In this document: piece by piece, positions 27,823 to 37,671 of the stretch | Numbering within the stretch: position 1 is the first letter of the stretch | Layout: each line of letters starts with the position of its first letter | Assembly: GCF_000158195.2 (NCBI RefSeq) | Contig: NZ_GL987994.1 | Span: 430,343-494,342 of the forward strand | DNA length: 64,000 nucleotides | Source: Fusobacterium mortiferum ATCC 9817 | GTDB taxonomy: Bacteria; Fusobacteriota; Fusobacteriia; Fusobacteriales; Fusobacteriaceae | Reading direction: 5' to 3' | Translations under genes and position numbers: made by a program | The notes under the pieces: generated by a model | The model's database searches: none | What the model saw: only the letters and a program-made list of their open reading frames with translations | Told to the model about the DNA's origin: nothing

Positions 27823-29025
27823 ATGTTTGAAGAGAGAACTTACACAGTAAGTGAATTTAATAGGATGGTAAAAGGATATATAGAGGAAAATCCTAGCTTG
27901 AGAGAGTTTTTTTTAGAAGGAGAACTTTCAGGGGTAACTTATTATAAAAGCGGGCATCTATATTTTAATTTAAAAGATAAAGATGCTCAGATAAAGTGTG
28001 TAGCTTTTAAATATAAGTTTAAAAGAATAGCTGAAGATTTAAAAGATGGAGATTCAGTAAAACTTTTTGGAGATGTGGGATTTTATGAAAATAGAGGAGA
28101 TTTTCAAATTTTAGTGAGACATATTGAAAAGAAAAATATGTTGGGGGATATGTTTGCTAAGTTAGAAGAACTAAAAAAAACAATGGAGAGAAAGGGATAT
28201 TTTTCTTCAATTTATAAAAAGCCTTTACCTAGATACCCAAGAACCATAGGAGTAGTTACAGCTATAACAGGGGCAGCTGTACAAGATATAATAAAAACTG
28301 TAAAAAAGAGAGATAATACTATAGATATATATATCTATCCTGCTAAAGTACAGGGAGTAGGAGCTAGTGATGAGATAGTAAGAGGGATAGAGGTATTGAA
28401 TAAAATTCCAGAGATAGATATGATAATTGCTGGAAGAGGTGGAGGAAGTATAGAAGATTTATGGTCATTTAATGAAGAAAAAACTGCTATGGCTTTCTTC
28501 AATTCTAAAAAACCTATTATCTCAGCAGTAGGACATGAGATAGATAATCTTCTTACAGACTTAGTAGCAGATGTGAGGGCAGCTACACCTACTCAAGCTG
28601 TAGAGCTTTCAGTGCCAGAGAGAAGAAAAAGTATAGAAAGCTTAGAGGATAGAGAGAGGTATCTGAAAACCCTTATGAAAAATATTTTAGTATCTAAAAG
28701 AAAAGAGTTAGAAAGTAGAAAGGAAAACTATTATCTGAAAAACTTTTCTAAAGTAATAGAGGAGAAAAATAATTTATTAATAGAGAGAGAAAATAGGTTA
28801 CAAAGAGTAATTGAATATTATATGGAGAGTAAAAAAAATCAACTTGAAAATAGGGTACATAGACTTATAACTCTCAATCCGTTAAAGACTTTAGAGAGAG
28901 GTTATAGTGTAGTAACTAAAAATGGAGTTGGGGTAAAGAGCGTTTCTCAGTTAACAGCAGGAGATGAGATAAATATTAAAGTAAATGATGGAAATATTAT
29001 AAGTGAAGTAAAAAAAATAGTTTAA
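27823..29025 (+). CDS. xseA: Exodeoxyribonuclease VII large subunit
   Basis: Large subunit of single-strand-specific exonuclease VII (400 aa). The N-terminal OB-fold (about residues 8-100, LEGELSGVTYYKSGHLYFNLKD) is followed by the catalytic domain with RYPRTIGVVTAITGAAVQD and GRGGGSIEDLWSFNEE, then a long coiled coil and a C-terminal segment ending LERGYSVVTKNG. No xseB small-subunit gene lies next to it. It starts 12 bases after uvrB with AAGGAG. Confidence 0.95.
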   Translation: MFEERTYTVSEFNRMVKGYIEENPSLREFFLEGELSGVTYYKSGHLYFNLKDKDAQIKCVAFKYKFKRIAEDLKDGDSVKLFGDVGFYENRGDFQILVRHIEKKNMLGDMFAKLEELKKTMERKGYFSSIYKKPLPRYPRTIGVVTAITGAAVQDIIKTVKKRDNTIDIYIYPAKVQGVGASDEIVRGIEVLNKIPEIDMIIAGRGGGSIEDLWSFNEEKTAMAFFNSKKPIISAVGHEIDNLLTDLVADVRAATPTQAVELSVPERRKSIESLEDRERYLKTLMKNILVSKRKELESRKENYYLKNFSKVIEEKNNLLIERENRLQRVIEYYMESKKNQLENRVHRLITLNPLKTLERGYSVVTKNGVGVKSVSQLTAGDEINIKVNDGNIISEVKKIV

Positions 29026-29073
29026 TAACTTTTTTAATTTAAAAAATTATAAAAATTAATATAGGAGTGTTTG

Positions 29074-29772
29074 ATGAAAAAAATAATAGGAGTATTTATA
29101 TTACTTACAAGTTTAGCTTATGGAGAAGGTTTTTTATTTTTTGGAAATAATTCAGAAGAGAGGGAAAAATTAGAAACTCAAAAACAAGAGATGGCATTAA
29201 GATGGGAGAAAATAAAAGAGCTAGATAAAAAGATATCTTTTGATAAAGATAAAGAAAATTTAGAGAAAAACTACAAAGAGTATAAAAAAGAGTTTGATAT
29301 ATATATGGAATACCTAAAACAAGATAGTGAAGAGTTATTCAAAGTTGGAGATTACTATTTTAGAGATGGAAGATACGAAAAGGCTTATGAAGTTTTTTTA
29401 CAAGATAGTACAAACTTAAAAAATGTTTTTGGAGCAGCTACTACAGCAAGATTTTTAAATGAATATGACAGCTCTTTAAAATTGTATACCCAAGCAATAG
29501 ATATGGCACCAAATTTTTATGAGTCATATTTAGGAAGGGGAATAGTAAATAGAAATATAGGTAATTATTCAGAAGCAATAAATGATTTTAAAAAATATAT
29601 GGAATATAAAAAAGATGAATCAGTGTATACAGGTCTTGGAGATGTATATATGGTAACTGGAAACTATGAGGAGGCTAAAAAAATATTAGAGGTAGCTAGA
29701 AATAGATATCCTAATTCTAAAGTAATAAAAGATATGTTGATTAGAACATATGCAGAATTAAAAAATAACTAA
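29074..29772 (+). CDS. Exported TPR-repeat protein
   Basis: A 232-aa protein with a signal peptide (MKKIIGVFILLTSLAYGEG) and no Cys lipobox, so probably periplasmic. A charged helical stretch (residues 30-85) precedes about four tetratricopeptide repeats (GDYYFRDGRYEKAYEVF, YTQAIDMAPNFYESY, RGIVNRNIGNYSEAINDF, GDVYMVTGNYEEAKKI). TPRs mediate protein binding; partner unknown. ATG 29074 is preceded by AGGAGTG; the TTG one codon earlier is less likely. Confidence 0.85.
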   Translation: MKKIIGVFILLTSLAYGEGFLFFGNNSEEREKLETQKQEMALRWEKIKELDKKISFDKDKENLEKNYKEYKKEFDIYMEYLKQDSEELFKVGDYYFRDGRYEKAYEVFLQDSTNLKNVFGAATTARFLNEYDSSLKLYTQAIDMAPNFYESYLGRGIVNRNIGNYSEAINDFKKYMEYKKDESVYTGLGDVYMVTGNYEEAKKILEVARNRYPNSKVIKDMLIRTYAELKNN

Positions 29773-29794
29773 TTTACCAGAAGAGGTGGGGGCT

Positions 29795-30856
29795 TTGGAG
29801 TGGTATAGATTAGCAGTAAAAAAATTAAAAGATAGTAGTTTTAGAAGAGTTTTAGAAAAATTTGAAAAGTATGAAGATATTTTTAAATTAGATAAAATTT
29901 ATCTTAAAAAATATTGTAATTTAGATGAAGAAGATTTAGAAAAAATATATTCTTCAAAAGATGTCAATATTTTAGATGAGTTAAAAAAATTGGAGAAAAA
30001 TAAGATATCTCTTCTTTTTATAAAGGATAAAGAGTATCCAGAAGAGTTGAAAAATATAACTAAACCACCTATTTTCTTGTACTATCGTGGAGATATTTCA
30101 CTTTTATCAGGAAAGAGAATAGGAGTAGTTGGAACAAGAAGAGCAACCTCTTATGGAAAAATAGCTTGTGAAAAATTAGTAAGAGAACTAGTAGAAAATG
30201 GAGTTACAACAGTTAGTGGTTTAGCAAATGGAATTGATGGAATTTGCCATAAAAAAACTTTAGAATTTCAAGGAAAAACAATTGCTGTAGTAGGAAGTGG
30301 ATTAGATATAATATATCCCTATGAAAATAGAAAAATATGGGAAGAGATTGGAGAGAAGGGATTGTTATTAAGTGAATATCCAATGGGAACTGAACCTTTT
30401 GCTTATAATTTTCCTATGAGAAATAGGATAATAGTTGGGATTTCTCAAGGGATAGTTGTGATAGAAAGTAAAGCCAAGGGCGGAAGTTTAATTACGGCAG
30501 AGTTAGCTTTAGAAGAGGGAAGAGAAGTATTTGCTGTTCCAGGAGAGATATTTTCTCCAGCTTCTGAGGGGTGCAATACTCTGATAAAAAATTCAGGAGC
30601 AAAATTAGTAACAGATGTTGATGATATATTAGTGGAATTTGGTTGGAATAGGGAGAAAAAATTAAAAGAGGAAAAATTAGATTTGACAGATTATGAAAAA
30701 AAAATATACAATACTCTTGTAAAAGAGAAAAATTTAGATGAGATTATAGAGGAAACTTCTATGAAAGCTAGTGAAGTATTATCAATTTTAATGGATTTAG
30801 AGGTAAAAAAGATAATAGTTAGTATAGCTGGTGGAAAATATAGAAGAAAATATTAA
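29795..30856 (+). CDS. dprA: DNA processing protein DprA
   Basis: DprA/Smf loads RecA on incoming single-stranded DNA during transformation. The Rossmann-like core carries KRIGVVGTRRATSYG, SGLANGIDG, VVGSGLDIIYPYENRK, FPMRNRIIVG and ESKAKGGSLITAELALEEGREVFAVPG. A C-terminal winged-helix-like domain follows (residues about 300-353). I favour TTG 29795, because GAGGTGGGGG lies just upstream; GTG 29786 falls in that SD. Directly precedes topA, a common dprA-topA arrangement. Confidence 0.94.
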   Translation: MEWYRLAVKKLKDSSFRRVLEKFEKYEDIFKLDKIYLKKYCNLDEEDLEKIYSSKDVNILDELKKLEKNKISLLFIKDKEYPEELKNITKPPIFLYYRGDISLLSGKRIGVVGTRRATSYGKIACEKLVRELVENGVTTVSGLANGIDGICHKKTLEFQGKTIAVVGSGLDIIYPYENRKIWEEIGEKGLLLSEYPMGTEPFAYNFPMRNRIIVGISQGIVVIESKAKGGSLITAELALEEGREVFAVPGEIFSPASEGCNTLIKNSGAKLVTDVDDILVEFGWNREKKLKEEKLDLTDYEKKIYNTLVKEKNLDEIIEETSMKASEVLSILMDLEVKKIIVSIAGGKYRRKY

Positions 30857-30926
30857 ATATTGATTTTTTTAATATAATCTAGTAGAATAAAACGGGAAAG
30901 AAGAAAGAGCAACAGGGGTGAGAAAA

Positions 30927-33198
30927 TTGGCAAAGGCAGTAGAGAAAAAAAACTTAGTAATAGTTGAATCGCCTGCAAAGGCTAAAACCATTGAAAAAAT
31001 CTTGGGGAAGACATTTCAAGTAGTAGCATCTTTTGGACATGTAAGAGATTTACCAAAAAGTAAATTAGGAGTTGATATAGAAAATAACTTTACACCTTCA
31101 TACTCTACGATTAAAGGTAAAGGAGAGGTAATTAAAAATTTAAAAGCTTTAGCTAAAAAATCAGATAAAGTATATCTAGCTTCCGACCCTGATAGAGAAG
31201 GAGAAGCAATAGCTTGGCATATAGCTCATGCACTGAAATTAGATGAGAATGATGCTAATAGAATAGAGTTTAACGAAATAACTGAGCATGCAATAAAAGA
31301 TTCTATTACTCATCCTAGAAAAATAGATATGGATAAAGTAAATGCTCAGCAAGCTAGACGTATTTTAGATAGATTAGTGGGATATGGTATAAGTTCATTA
31401 CTATGGAAAAGCGTTGCTTCTAATACTAGTGCTGGAAGAGTTCAATCAGTTGCACTAAAACTTGTTTGTGATTTAGAGCAGGAGATAAAGAAATTTATTC
31501 CAGTAAAATTTTGGGAAGTAAAAGGAGATTTTAGTGATAATTTAAAACTTTCACTCTATAAAGTGGAAAATAAAAAAATAGATAAACTCACAGATGAAGG
31601 TATTGTAAAAGAGAATAAAAAAAATAGAAAAGAAAGAGTTTGATATTACAGAAGCGAAGGTCACTAAAAGAACTAAGAACTCTCCTCTTCCATTAAAAAC
31701 TAGTACATTACAGCAATTAGCTTCATCATATTTAGGTTTTTCAGCTTCAAAAACAATGAGAATAGCTCAGGGATTATATGAAGGAATAGATGTAAATGGA
31801 ATTCATAAAGGGCTTATTACTTATATGAGAACTGACTCAACAAGAATTTCTGAAGATGCACAAGAAATGGCAAAAAACTATATACTTGAAAACTTTGGAA
31901 AAGAGTATTTAGGTGTAAAGAAAGAAAGTAAGAGTAAACAAAAAATTCAGGATGCCCATGAGGCAATTCGTCCAACAGATATTAATCTTGCTCCAGATAG
32001 TTTAAGTAATTCATTAGATAAAGATCAACTAAAGCTATATAAATTAATATGGGATAGATTTTTAATCTCTCAATTAGCACCGATGAAATATGAACAATTT
32101 GAACTAGTAGCTACTTATGATAAGTTTGATTTTAGAGGAACAATCAATAAAATAATTTTTGATGGATATTATAAAATTTTTAAAGAGGAAGAGGATTTAC
32201 CACTTGGAGATTTTCCAGATATAAAAGTAGGAGATAAAACTAAATTGGAAAAACTTCATATAAAAGAGGATTTTACAAAACCACCTTCAAGGTTTACAGA
32301 ATCATCTCTTGTAAAAAAATTAGAAGCTGAAGGGATAGGAAGACCATCTACTTATGCTACTATAATAGAAACATTGAAAAAAAGAGAGTATGTAAAGATA
32401 GAGGGAAAAAGTTTTATACCAACAGAATTAGGATTTGAAATCGAAGAATCTTTAGATAAAAACTTTCCTAATATAATGAATGTAAAATTTACAGCTGAAA
32501 TGGAAAATGAATTAGATGAGATAGCTGATGGAGAAAAGGACTGGGTAAAACTTCTTTCAGATTTTTATAAAGAGTTGAAAGAGTATATAGATAAATTTGC
32601 CAAAAAAGTAGAAGAGGAATCTAATCGTATTGTTGAATCAGATGTCCCTTGCTCTTGTGGAAAAGGTAATATGATTTTAAAAACAGGAAGATTTGGAAGA
32701 TACTTAGCTTGTCCACATGTAGATGAAGAAACAGGATGTCAAGAGAAAATATCTTTAAAAGGAATAGAGATACCTGCTGAAGATATAAAAAATGGAAAAA
32801 TTTTTGTGAAAAATAAAGTAGAAGAATTGGTAAAAGCTAAGCAAGGAAAACCAACAGATGTAAAAACAGAAAATGGTGATAGATATCTTCTAAAAACAGG
32901 AAGGTTTGGAAGTTATTTAGAGAGTGAAAAATACTCTGAAGATAATCTAAGAATGCCATTACCACCGGAGATAAGAAAAGCTCTAGCTAATAATCAAGTT
33001 ACAGAAAAAGATGGGGTAGTATTAATTAATGCTGATCTATCTAAATTGCTAGCTGAAGATGAAAAAATACTGAAAGAAGCTGGAGTTTGTGAAAAGTGTG
33101 GAAGACCATTTAAAATTGGTAGAGGTAGATGGGGAAAATTCTTAGCTTGTACAGGATATCCAGAGTGTAAGAATATTAGAAAAATAGAGAAAAAATAA
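30927..33198 (+). pseudogene. topA: DNA topoisomerase I, reading frame broken at an A run
   Basis: Type IA topoisomerase relaxing negative supercoils. The first frame (to 31643) holds the Toprim domain: [31 protein letters not shown]. It then ends in [11 protein letters not shown]. The second frame is open from about 31629 ([11 protein letters not shown]...) to 33198 and carries the active-site YMRTDSTRIS and two C-terminal zinc-finger repeats (CSCGKGN..., CEKCGRPF...). The break is at an eight-A run, 31617-31624; seven As would restore one 750-residue protein. It may be a sequence error, a true mutation, or slippage. TTG 30927 with AGGGGTGAG upstream is the likely start. Confidence 0.9.
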
Positions 33199-33208
33199 GG
33201 AGTAATTA

Positions 33209-34522
33209 ATGACATATAATAAAGAGGTAGTAGTAGTTGGAGCTGGACTAGCTGGAAGTGAAGCGGCTTATCAATTAGCAAAGAGAGGTATAAAAGTAAA
33301 GCTTTATGAGATGAAAAAAATAAAAAAAACAGAAGCTCATAAAAGTGATGATTTTGCAGAGTTAGTTTGTAGTAACTCTCTAGGAGCTGATAATTTAGCT
33401 AATGCTTCTGGACTTATGAAAGAGGAGCTTAGAAGATTAGGTTCTTTAGTAATAAAGAGTGCTGATAACAATAGAGTTCCAGCTGGGCAAGCACTTGCTG
33501 TAGATAGAGATGGTTTTTCTCAAGAGATAACATCTACACTAAGAAAAATGGAGAATATAGAGATAATAGAAGAAGAGTTGATAGAGATACCAGAGGATAA
33601 AATAGTACTTATAGCTTCTGGACCTCTTACATCTGAGGCTCTTTCTAAAAAAATAGGGGAGCTTACTCACAGTGATTATCTATATTTTTATGATGCAGCA
33701 GCACCAATAGTTACATTAGAATCTATTAATATGGATATAGCTTATCGTCAATCTCGTTATGGAAAAGGAGAAGGAGAGTATATCAACTGCCCTATGGATA
33801 AGGAGCAATACTATGCTTTTTATAATGCTCTTATTACAGCAGAGAGAGCTCCACTTAAAGCCTTTGAAGAGGAGAAAATTTTTGATGCCTGTATGCCAGT
33901 TGAAAGAATAGCTATGACAGGAGAAAAAACTTTAGTTTTTGGTCCATTAAAACCTAAAGGACTTATAAATCCTAAAACTGATAAGATGGACTATGCTGTA
34001 GTTCAACTTAGGCAAGATGACAAAGAGGGAAAACTATATAATATAGTAGGATTTCAAACAAACTTAAAATGGGGAGAGCAAAAAAGAGTATTTTCTATGA
34101 TACCAGGACTTGAAAATGCTGAGTTTATAAGATATGGTGTTATGCATAGAAATACTTTTATAAATTCTACTCAGCTATTAGATGAAACATTAAAATTAAA
34201 GACAAAAGATAATATTTATTTTGCTGGACAGATTACAGGTAGTGAAGGGTATGTTTCTTCAGTGGCAACAGGAATGATGGCAGCTATAAATATAGCTCAT
34301 AGATTGGAAGAAAAATCTTCATTTATATTAGATGATAGAAGTGCAATAGGAGCAATGGTAAAATATATTACTGAAGAGAAGAAAAATTTTCAACCTATGG
34401 GACCAAATTTTGGAATAATTAGAAGTTTGGATGAAAGAATAAGAGATAAAAAAGAAAGATATAATAAAATTTCTAACATAGCTTTAGAGTATTTAGATAC
34501 AAAATTAGATGAGATAAAATAG
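33209..34522 (+). CDS. trmFO: Methylenetetrahydrofolate--tRNA-(uracil-5-)-methyltransferase
   Basis: Folate- and FAD-dependent enzyme making 5-methyluridine at position 54 of tRNA. N-terminal FAD motif VVGAGLAGSEAAYQLAKRG (residues 8-26). Conserved FAELVCSNSLGAD holds a family cysteine. QITGSEGYVSSVATGMMAA near residue 340 closes the FAD site. 437 aa, full length. It follows topA by 10 bases and precedes the recombinase, the same topA-trmFO-codV-clpQ order known in Bacillus. Confidence 0.96.
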   Translation: MTYNKEVVVVGAGLAGSEAAYQLAKRGIKVKLYEMKKIKKTEAHKSDDFAELVCSNSLGADNLANASGLMKEELRRLGSLVIKSADNNRVPAGQALAVDRDGFSQEITSTLRKMENIEIIEEELIEIPEDKIVLIASGPLTSEALSKKIGELTHSDYLYFYDAAAPIVTLESINMDIAYRQSRYGKGEGEYINCPMDKEQYYAFYNALITAERAPLKAFEEEKIFDACMPVERIAMTGEKTLVFGPLKPKGLINPKTDKMDYAVVQLRQDDKEGKLYNIVGFQTNLKWGEQKRVFSMIPGLENAEFIRYGVMHRNTFINSTQLLDETLKLKTKDNIYFAGQITGSEGYVSSVATGMMAAINIAHRLEEKSSFILDDRSAIGAMVKYITEEKKNFQPMGPNFGIIRSLDERIRDKKERYNKISNIALEYLDTKLDEIK

Positions 34523-34543
34523 TTTATCTATTAAAGTAGAAAA

Positions 34544-34572
34544 TTGAAAAAATAATAAAAATAAGGTATAAT
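34544..34572 (+). promoter_or_regulatory. Predicted sigma70 promoter for the recombinase-hslV operon
   Basis: TTGAAA, 17-base spacer, TATAAT, 12 bases before the start codon. Confidence 0.65.
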
Positions 34573-34583
34573 TATGGAGTGAT

Positions 34584-35462
34584 ATGGTAGAGATGGCAAA
34601 CTGGAATATAGAAAAAGATATAAAAGATTTTTTATATTTTGAAGAGTTTGGTAATAATAAAAGTCCAAATACTATAAAATCTATGAAAAAAGATTTATTC
34701 CAATTAGCAGAATATTTAAATGAAATTGAAAAAGTGGATAATTGTATGGCTATTGATTCAGTAATGATAAGAGGATTTATAATAAATCTTCAAGAGAATG
34801 GTATTACTAAAAGAACTATAAATAGAAAGTTATCATCGCTTCGCTCATTTTTTAAGTATTTAGTAAGAGAAAAACGGATAAATCAAAGTCCAGTAGAAGT
34901 TATAGCATCTCCAAGTTTTTATACTCAAAAACCAGATATACTAACTCTTGAAGAGATAAATAAATTGAGAGAAGTAATATCGTTAAAAAATGCCAATGGT
35001 TTAAGAGATAGGTTGATATTAGAATTACTATATTCAAGTGGAATTACATCTGTAGAGATGCTTGGAGTAGGAGAAGGAGTTTTTGATTTAGATAAAAGAG
35101 AGTTATATGTATCTAATGGAAAAAGTAGAAGAGTAGTATTTTTTAGCGAAAGAACAAGAGAATTTTTCAAAAGGTATATTAAAGCAAAAAAAGAAAAATA
35201 TAAGGAGAAATATAATCCTGATATATTGTTTGTAAATGGTTCTGCTACGAGATTAAGTGATAGATCTTTACGTAGAATAATAGATAGGTATGCTGTTAAA
35301 GCAGGAATAGAAAGAGAGATTAGTCCATATAGTTTTAGGCATACATTTGCTGTCCATATGCTTTCTCATGGGATGGATATTCTCTATTTGAAAGAGTTAA
35401 TGGGACATGTAACTTTGGAAAGCACAAAAGTCTATCAAGAATTAATAAAATTAAAGATATAG
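34584..35462 (+). CDS. Tyrosine recombinase (XerC/CodV-like) with a degenerate active site
   Basis: Phage-integrase fold protein of 292 aa. The N-terminal SAM-like DNA-binding domain spans residues about 8-95 and the catalytic domain 110-290. Position between trmFO and hslV matches Bacillus codV. Several catalytic residues differ: the first Arg, normally in LYATGLRVSEL, is replaced ([12 protein letters not shown] has Thr), and the His of HxLR is Tyr (SPYSFRH). The second Arg, the GH histidine ([10 protein letters not shown]) and the nucleophile Tyr (KVYQEL) remain. Strand-exchange activity is therefore doubtful. ATG 34593 is an alternative start. Confidence 0.85.
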   Translation: MVEMANWNIEKDIKDFLYFEEFGNNKSPNTIKSMKKDLFQLAEYLNEIEKVDNCMAIDSVMIRGFIINLQENGITKRTINRKLSSLRSFFKYLVREKRINQSPVEVIASPSFYTQKPDILTLEEINKLREVISLKNANGLRDRLILELLYSSGITSVEMLGVGEGVFDLDKRELYVSNGKSRRVVFFSERTREFFKRYIKAKKEKYKEKYNPDILFVNGSATRLSDRSLRRIIDRYAVKAGIEREISPYSFRHTFAVHMLSHGMDILYLKELMGHVTLESTKVYQELIKLKI

Positions 35463-35481
35463 AGCAATGAGGAGAGAGATT

Positions 35482-36015
35482 ATGATAAAAGCTACTACTA
35501 TAATTGCAGTAAAAAAAGATGGAAAGGTTGCTATGGCTGGTGATGGGCAGGTAACTTTTGGTGAAGTAGTATTTAAAAGTAATGCTAAAAAAATTAGAAA
35601 AATAGAAAAATATAATATAATGGCTGGATTTGCAGGTGCAGCGGCGGATGCTTTTGCTCTAATGGATAAATTTGAAAGTAAATTAGAGGAGTTTGGAGGA
35701 AATCTAAAAAAATCTGCTGTAGAATTGGCTAAAGATTGGAGAAATGATAAAGCATTAAGAGTTTTAGATGCTATGCTTATAGTAGCTGATAAAGATACTA
35801 TATTAGTACTTTCAGGAAATGGAGATGTAATAGAACCTGATGGAGATATAGCAGCTATAGGAAGTGGTGGAAGTTATGCTTATGCAGCAGCTAGAGCCCT
35901 TCTACTACATGGTAAGGATATGCCAGTAGAACAAATAGCTATTGAAGCAATGGCAATAGCAGGAGAGATGTGTATATATACTAATTCAAATATTACCTAT
36001 GATGTAATAAAATAG
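35482..36015 (+). CDS. hslV: ATP-dependent protease proteolytic subunit HslV
   Basis: Proteasome-like peptidase (177 aa) that works with the HslU ATPase. After a four-residue propeptide (MIKA) comes the N-terminal catalytic threonine, [38 protein letters not shown] near residue 125 is conserved. I use ATG 35482 (GAGGAGAG upstream) rather than 35467. The next gene is yqeH, not hslU, so the partner ATPase must lie elsewhere or be missing. Confidence 0.95.
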   Translation: MIKATTIIAVKKDGKVAMAGDGQVTFGEVVFKSNAKKIRKIEKYNIMAGFAGAAADAFALMDKFESKLEEFGGNLKKSAVELAKDWRNDKALRVLDAMLIVADKDTILVLSGNGDVIEPDGDIAAIGSGGSYAYAAARALLLHGKDMPVEQIAIEAMAIAGEMCIYTNSNITYDVIK

Positions 36016-36030
36016 TGAGGAGAAGATATT

Positions 36031-37146
36031 ATGAGTAAGAAAATTTGTATAGGTTGTGGAATTGAACTACAAAGTGATTACCCAGAAAAAAATGGATACC
36101 TTCCAGCAGCAAAATTAGAAGAACCTGGAGAACACTATTGTCAAAGATGCTTTAAAATAAAAAATTATGGGAAATATATGCCTGTAAGACTTACAAGAGA
36201 TGACTATAGAAAAGTTGTTCAAGAAGAAATGGTAAATTCTCAAGTGGCGATAGCTGTTTTTGATATAATAGACTTTGAAGGTTCTTTTGATGATGAGATA
36301 TTAGATGTATTAAGAGAGATGGATTCAATAGTTGTAATTAATAAACTAGATCTTATTCCAGATGAAAAACACCCTTCAGAAGTTGCTAACTGGGTAAAAG
36401 TTAGACTTGCTGAGGAGGGAATAGCTCCTTTAGATATAGCTATTGTAAGCAGTAAAAATGGGTATGGAATTAATGGAATCTTTAAGAAAATAAAGCATTT
36501 TTATCCAGATGGAGTAGAGGCATTAGTTTTAGGAGTTACAAATGTTGGTAAATCAAGTATAGTAAATAGACTTCTTGGACTTAAAAAAGTAACTGTTTCA
36601 AAATATCCAGGAACAACTTTAAAAAGTGTAAGAAATCAAATTCCACATACTAAAATTACTTTAGTAGATACTCCAGGACTTATTCCAGAGGGAAGAATAT
36701 CTGATTTAGTATGTGAAAATTGTAATTTAAAAATGGTTCCAGCTAATGAAATTTCAAGGAAAACTTTTAAAATGTCTAAAGGAAGAGCTTTAATAATAGG
36801 AGAATTATTATGGTTTAGAATTTTAAATGAAGATGAAATGAAACCAATATTTTCATTATATGCAGCCAAAGATGTAACTTTCCATGAAACTAATGAAGAT
36901 AAATTAAAGGAATTACTAAAAACAGACAGAGGAGATTTATTAACTCCACCTTGTGAAAATTGTATAGATGAATATAGAAAGTTAGAAAAAATAAAACATA
37001 GAGTTACAGTTAAAACAGGAGAGGAGCTTGTATTTAAAGGATTAGGATGGATATCTGTAAAAAGAGGTCCTTTAGAAATAGAGATAACTGCTCCTAAAGA
37101 AGCAGGAATTGTTATTAGAGATGCTTTTATCAAACCAAAGAGATAA
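36031..37146 (+). CDS. yqeH: Circularly permuted ribosome-biogenesis GTPase YqeH
   Basis: GTPase for 30S subunit assembly. An N-terminal zinc finger (CIGCGIELQ...HYCQRCF, residues 6-52) is followed by permuted G motifs: NKLDLIP (G4), SSKNGYG (G5), GVTNVGKSS (G1), then DTPGLIP (G3). A second Cys-rich stretch (LVCENCN, PPCENC) and a beta-rich C-terminal domain follow. 371 aa. Starts 15 bases after hslV. Confidence 0.95.
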   Translation: MSKKICIGCGIELQSDYPEKNGYLPAAKLEEPGEHYCQRCFKIKNYGKYMPVRLTRDDYRKVVQEEMVNSQVAIAVFDIIDFEGSFDDEILDVLREMDSIVVINKLDLIPDEKHPSEVANWVKVRLAEEGIAPLDIAIVSSKNGYGINGIFKKIKHFYPDGVEALVLGVTNVGKSSIVNRLLGLKKVTVSKYPGTTLKSVRNQIPHTKITLVDTPGLIPEGRISDLVCENCNLKMVPANEISRKTFKMSKGRALIIGELLWFRILNEDEMKPIFSLYAAKDVTFHETNEDKLKELLKTDRGDLLTPPCENCIDEYRKLEKIKHRVTVKTGEELVFKGLGWISVKRGPLEIEITAPKEAGIVIRDAFIKPKR

Positions 37147-37155
37147 GATGTGAAT

Positions 37156-37641
37156 ATGAAAATAGATAAAAAAAATATTAAAGGAAATCTCATTACAGCA
37201 GTCTTATATGTGATAGTTTTAATAGGAGTAGTTATTTTAGGTGGATATAATGTTAAGGATTTGAAAGAGGTTAAAAAAGCAGAAAAAACATTAAATAATT
37301 TAATGGAATTAAGAGTGGCATTAGAAACTTATTATCAGTTAACAAATAGCTATCCTGAATTGACAAGAGATGGGGTAAAAGATAACTTAAAACTTTTAGA
37401 CTATATAAATGAAAAAGGAGAGTTAATATCTTTTGCTCAAATTTATGGGCATGATTCTATTCCAAAAACTTCTGGGACAGAAGAAGTGTTAGAAAATAAT
37501 AATGTTTATGATGTTTCAGATTTTACTAAGGGAAATAATAACGGAGGATGGAACTTTGATTTTTCTGGGCATACTGGAGAAATTCATGCTAATCTTCCAA
37601 ATAATATATATTTCCAAGGTATCAATTGGTGTGAATATTAA
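37156..37641 (+). CDS. Pseudopilin-like single-pass membrane protein
   Basis: About 161 aa. A Lys-rich N-terminus is followed by one hydrophobic helix (ITAVLYVIVLIGVVILGG, about residues 13-30), then a helix reading LNNLMELRVALETYYQLTNSYPEL, the kind of segment seen just after the helix of type II secretion and type IV pilins. The C-terminal part resembles a pilin globular domain (GGWNFDFSGHTGEIHANLPN). No prepilin-peptidase site of the form G-F/M-x3-E is visible before the helix. The start could be GTG 37150 or ATG 37156; neither has a strong SD, which suggests coupling to yqeH. Confidence 0.7.
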   Translation: MKIDKKNIKGNLITAVLYVIVLIGVVILGGYNVKDLKEVKKAEKTLNNLMELRVALETYYQLTNSYPELTRDGVKDNLKLLDYINEKGELISFAQIYGHDSIPKTSGTEEVLENNNVYDVSDFTKGNNNGGWNFDFSGHTGEIHANLPNNIYFQGINWCEY

Positions 37642-37671
37642 TTAAAATAAGTTAAAGAGAGGAACAAAATT

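Noticed and set aside
31617-31624. Programmed -1 ribosomal frameshift in topA
   Set aside because: A -1 shift on the A8 run leads straight to TAG; only +1 (or loss of one A) restores the frame.
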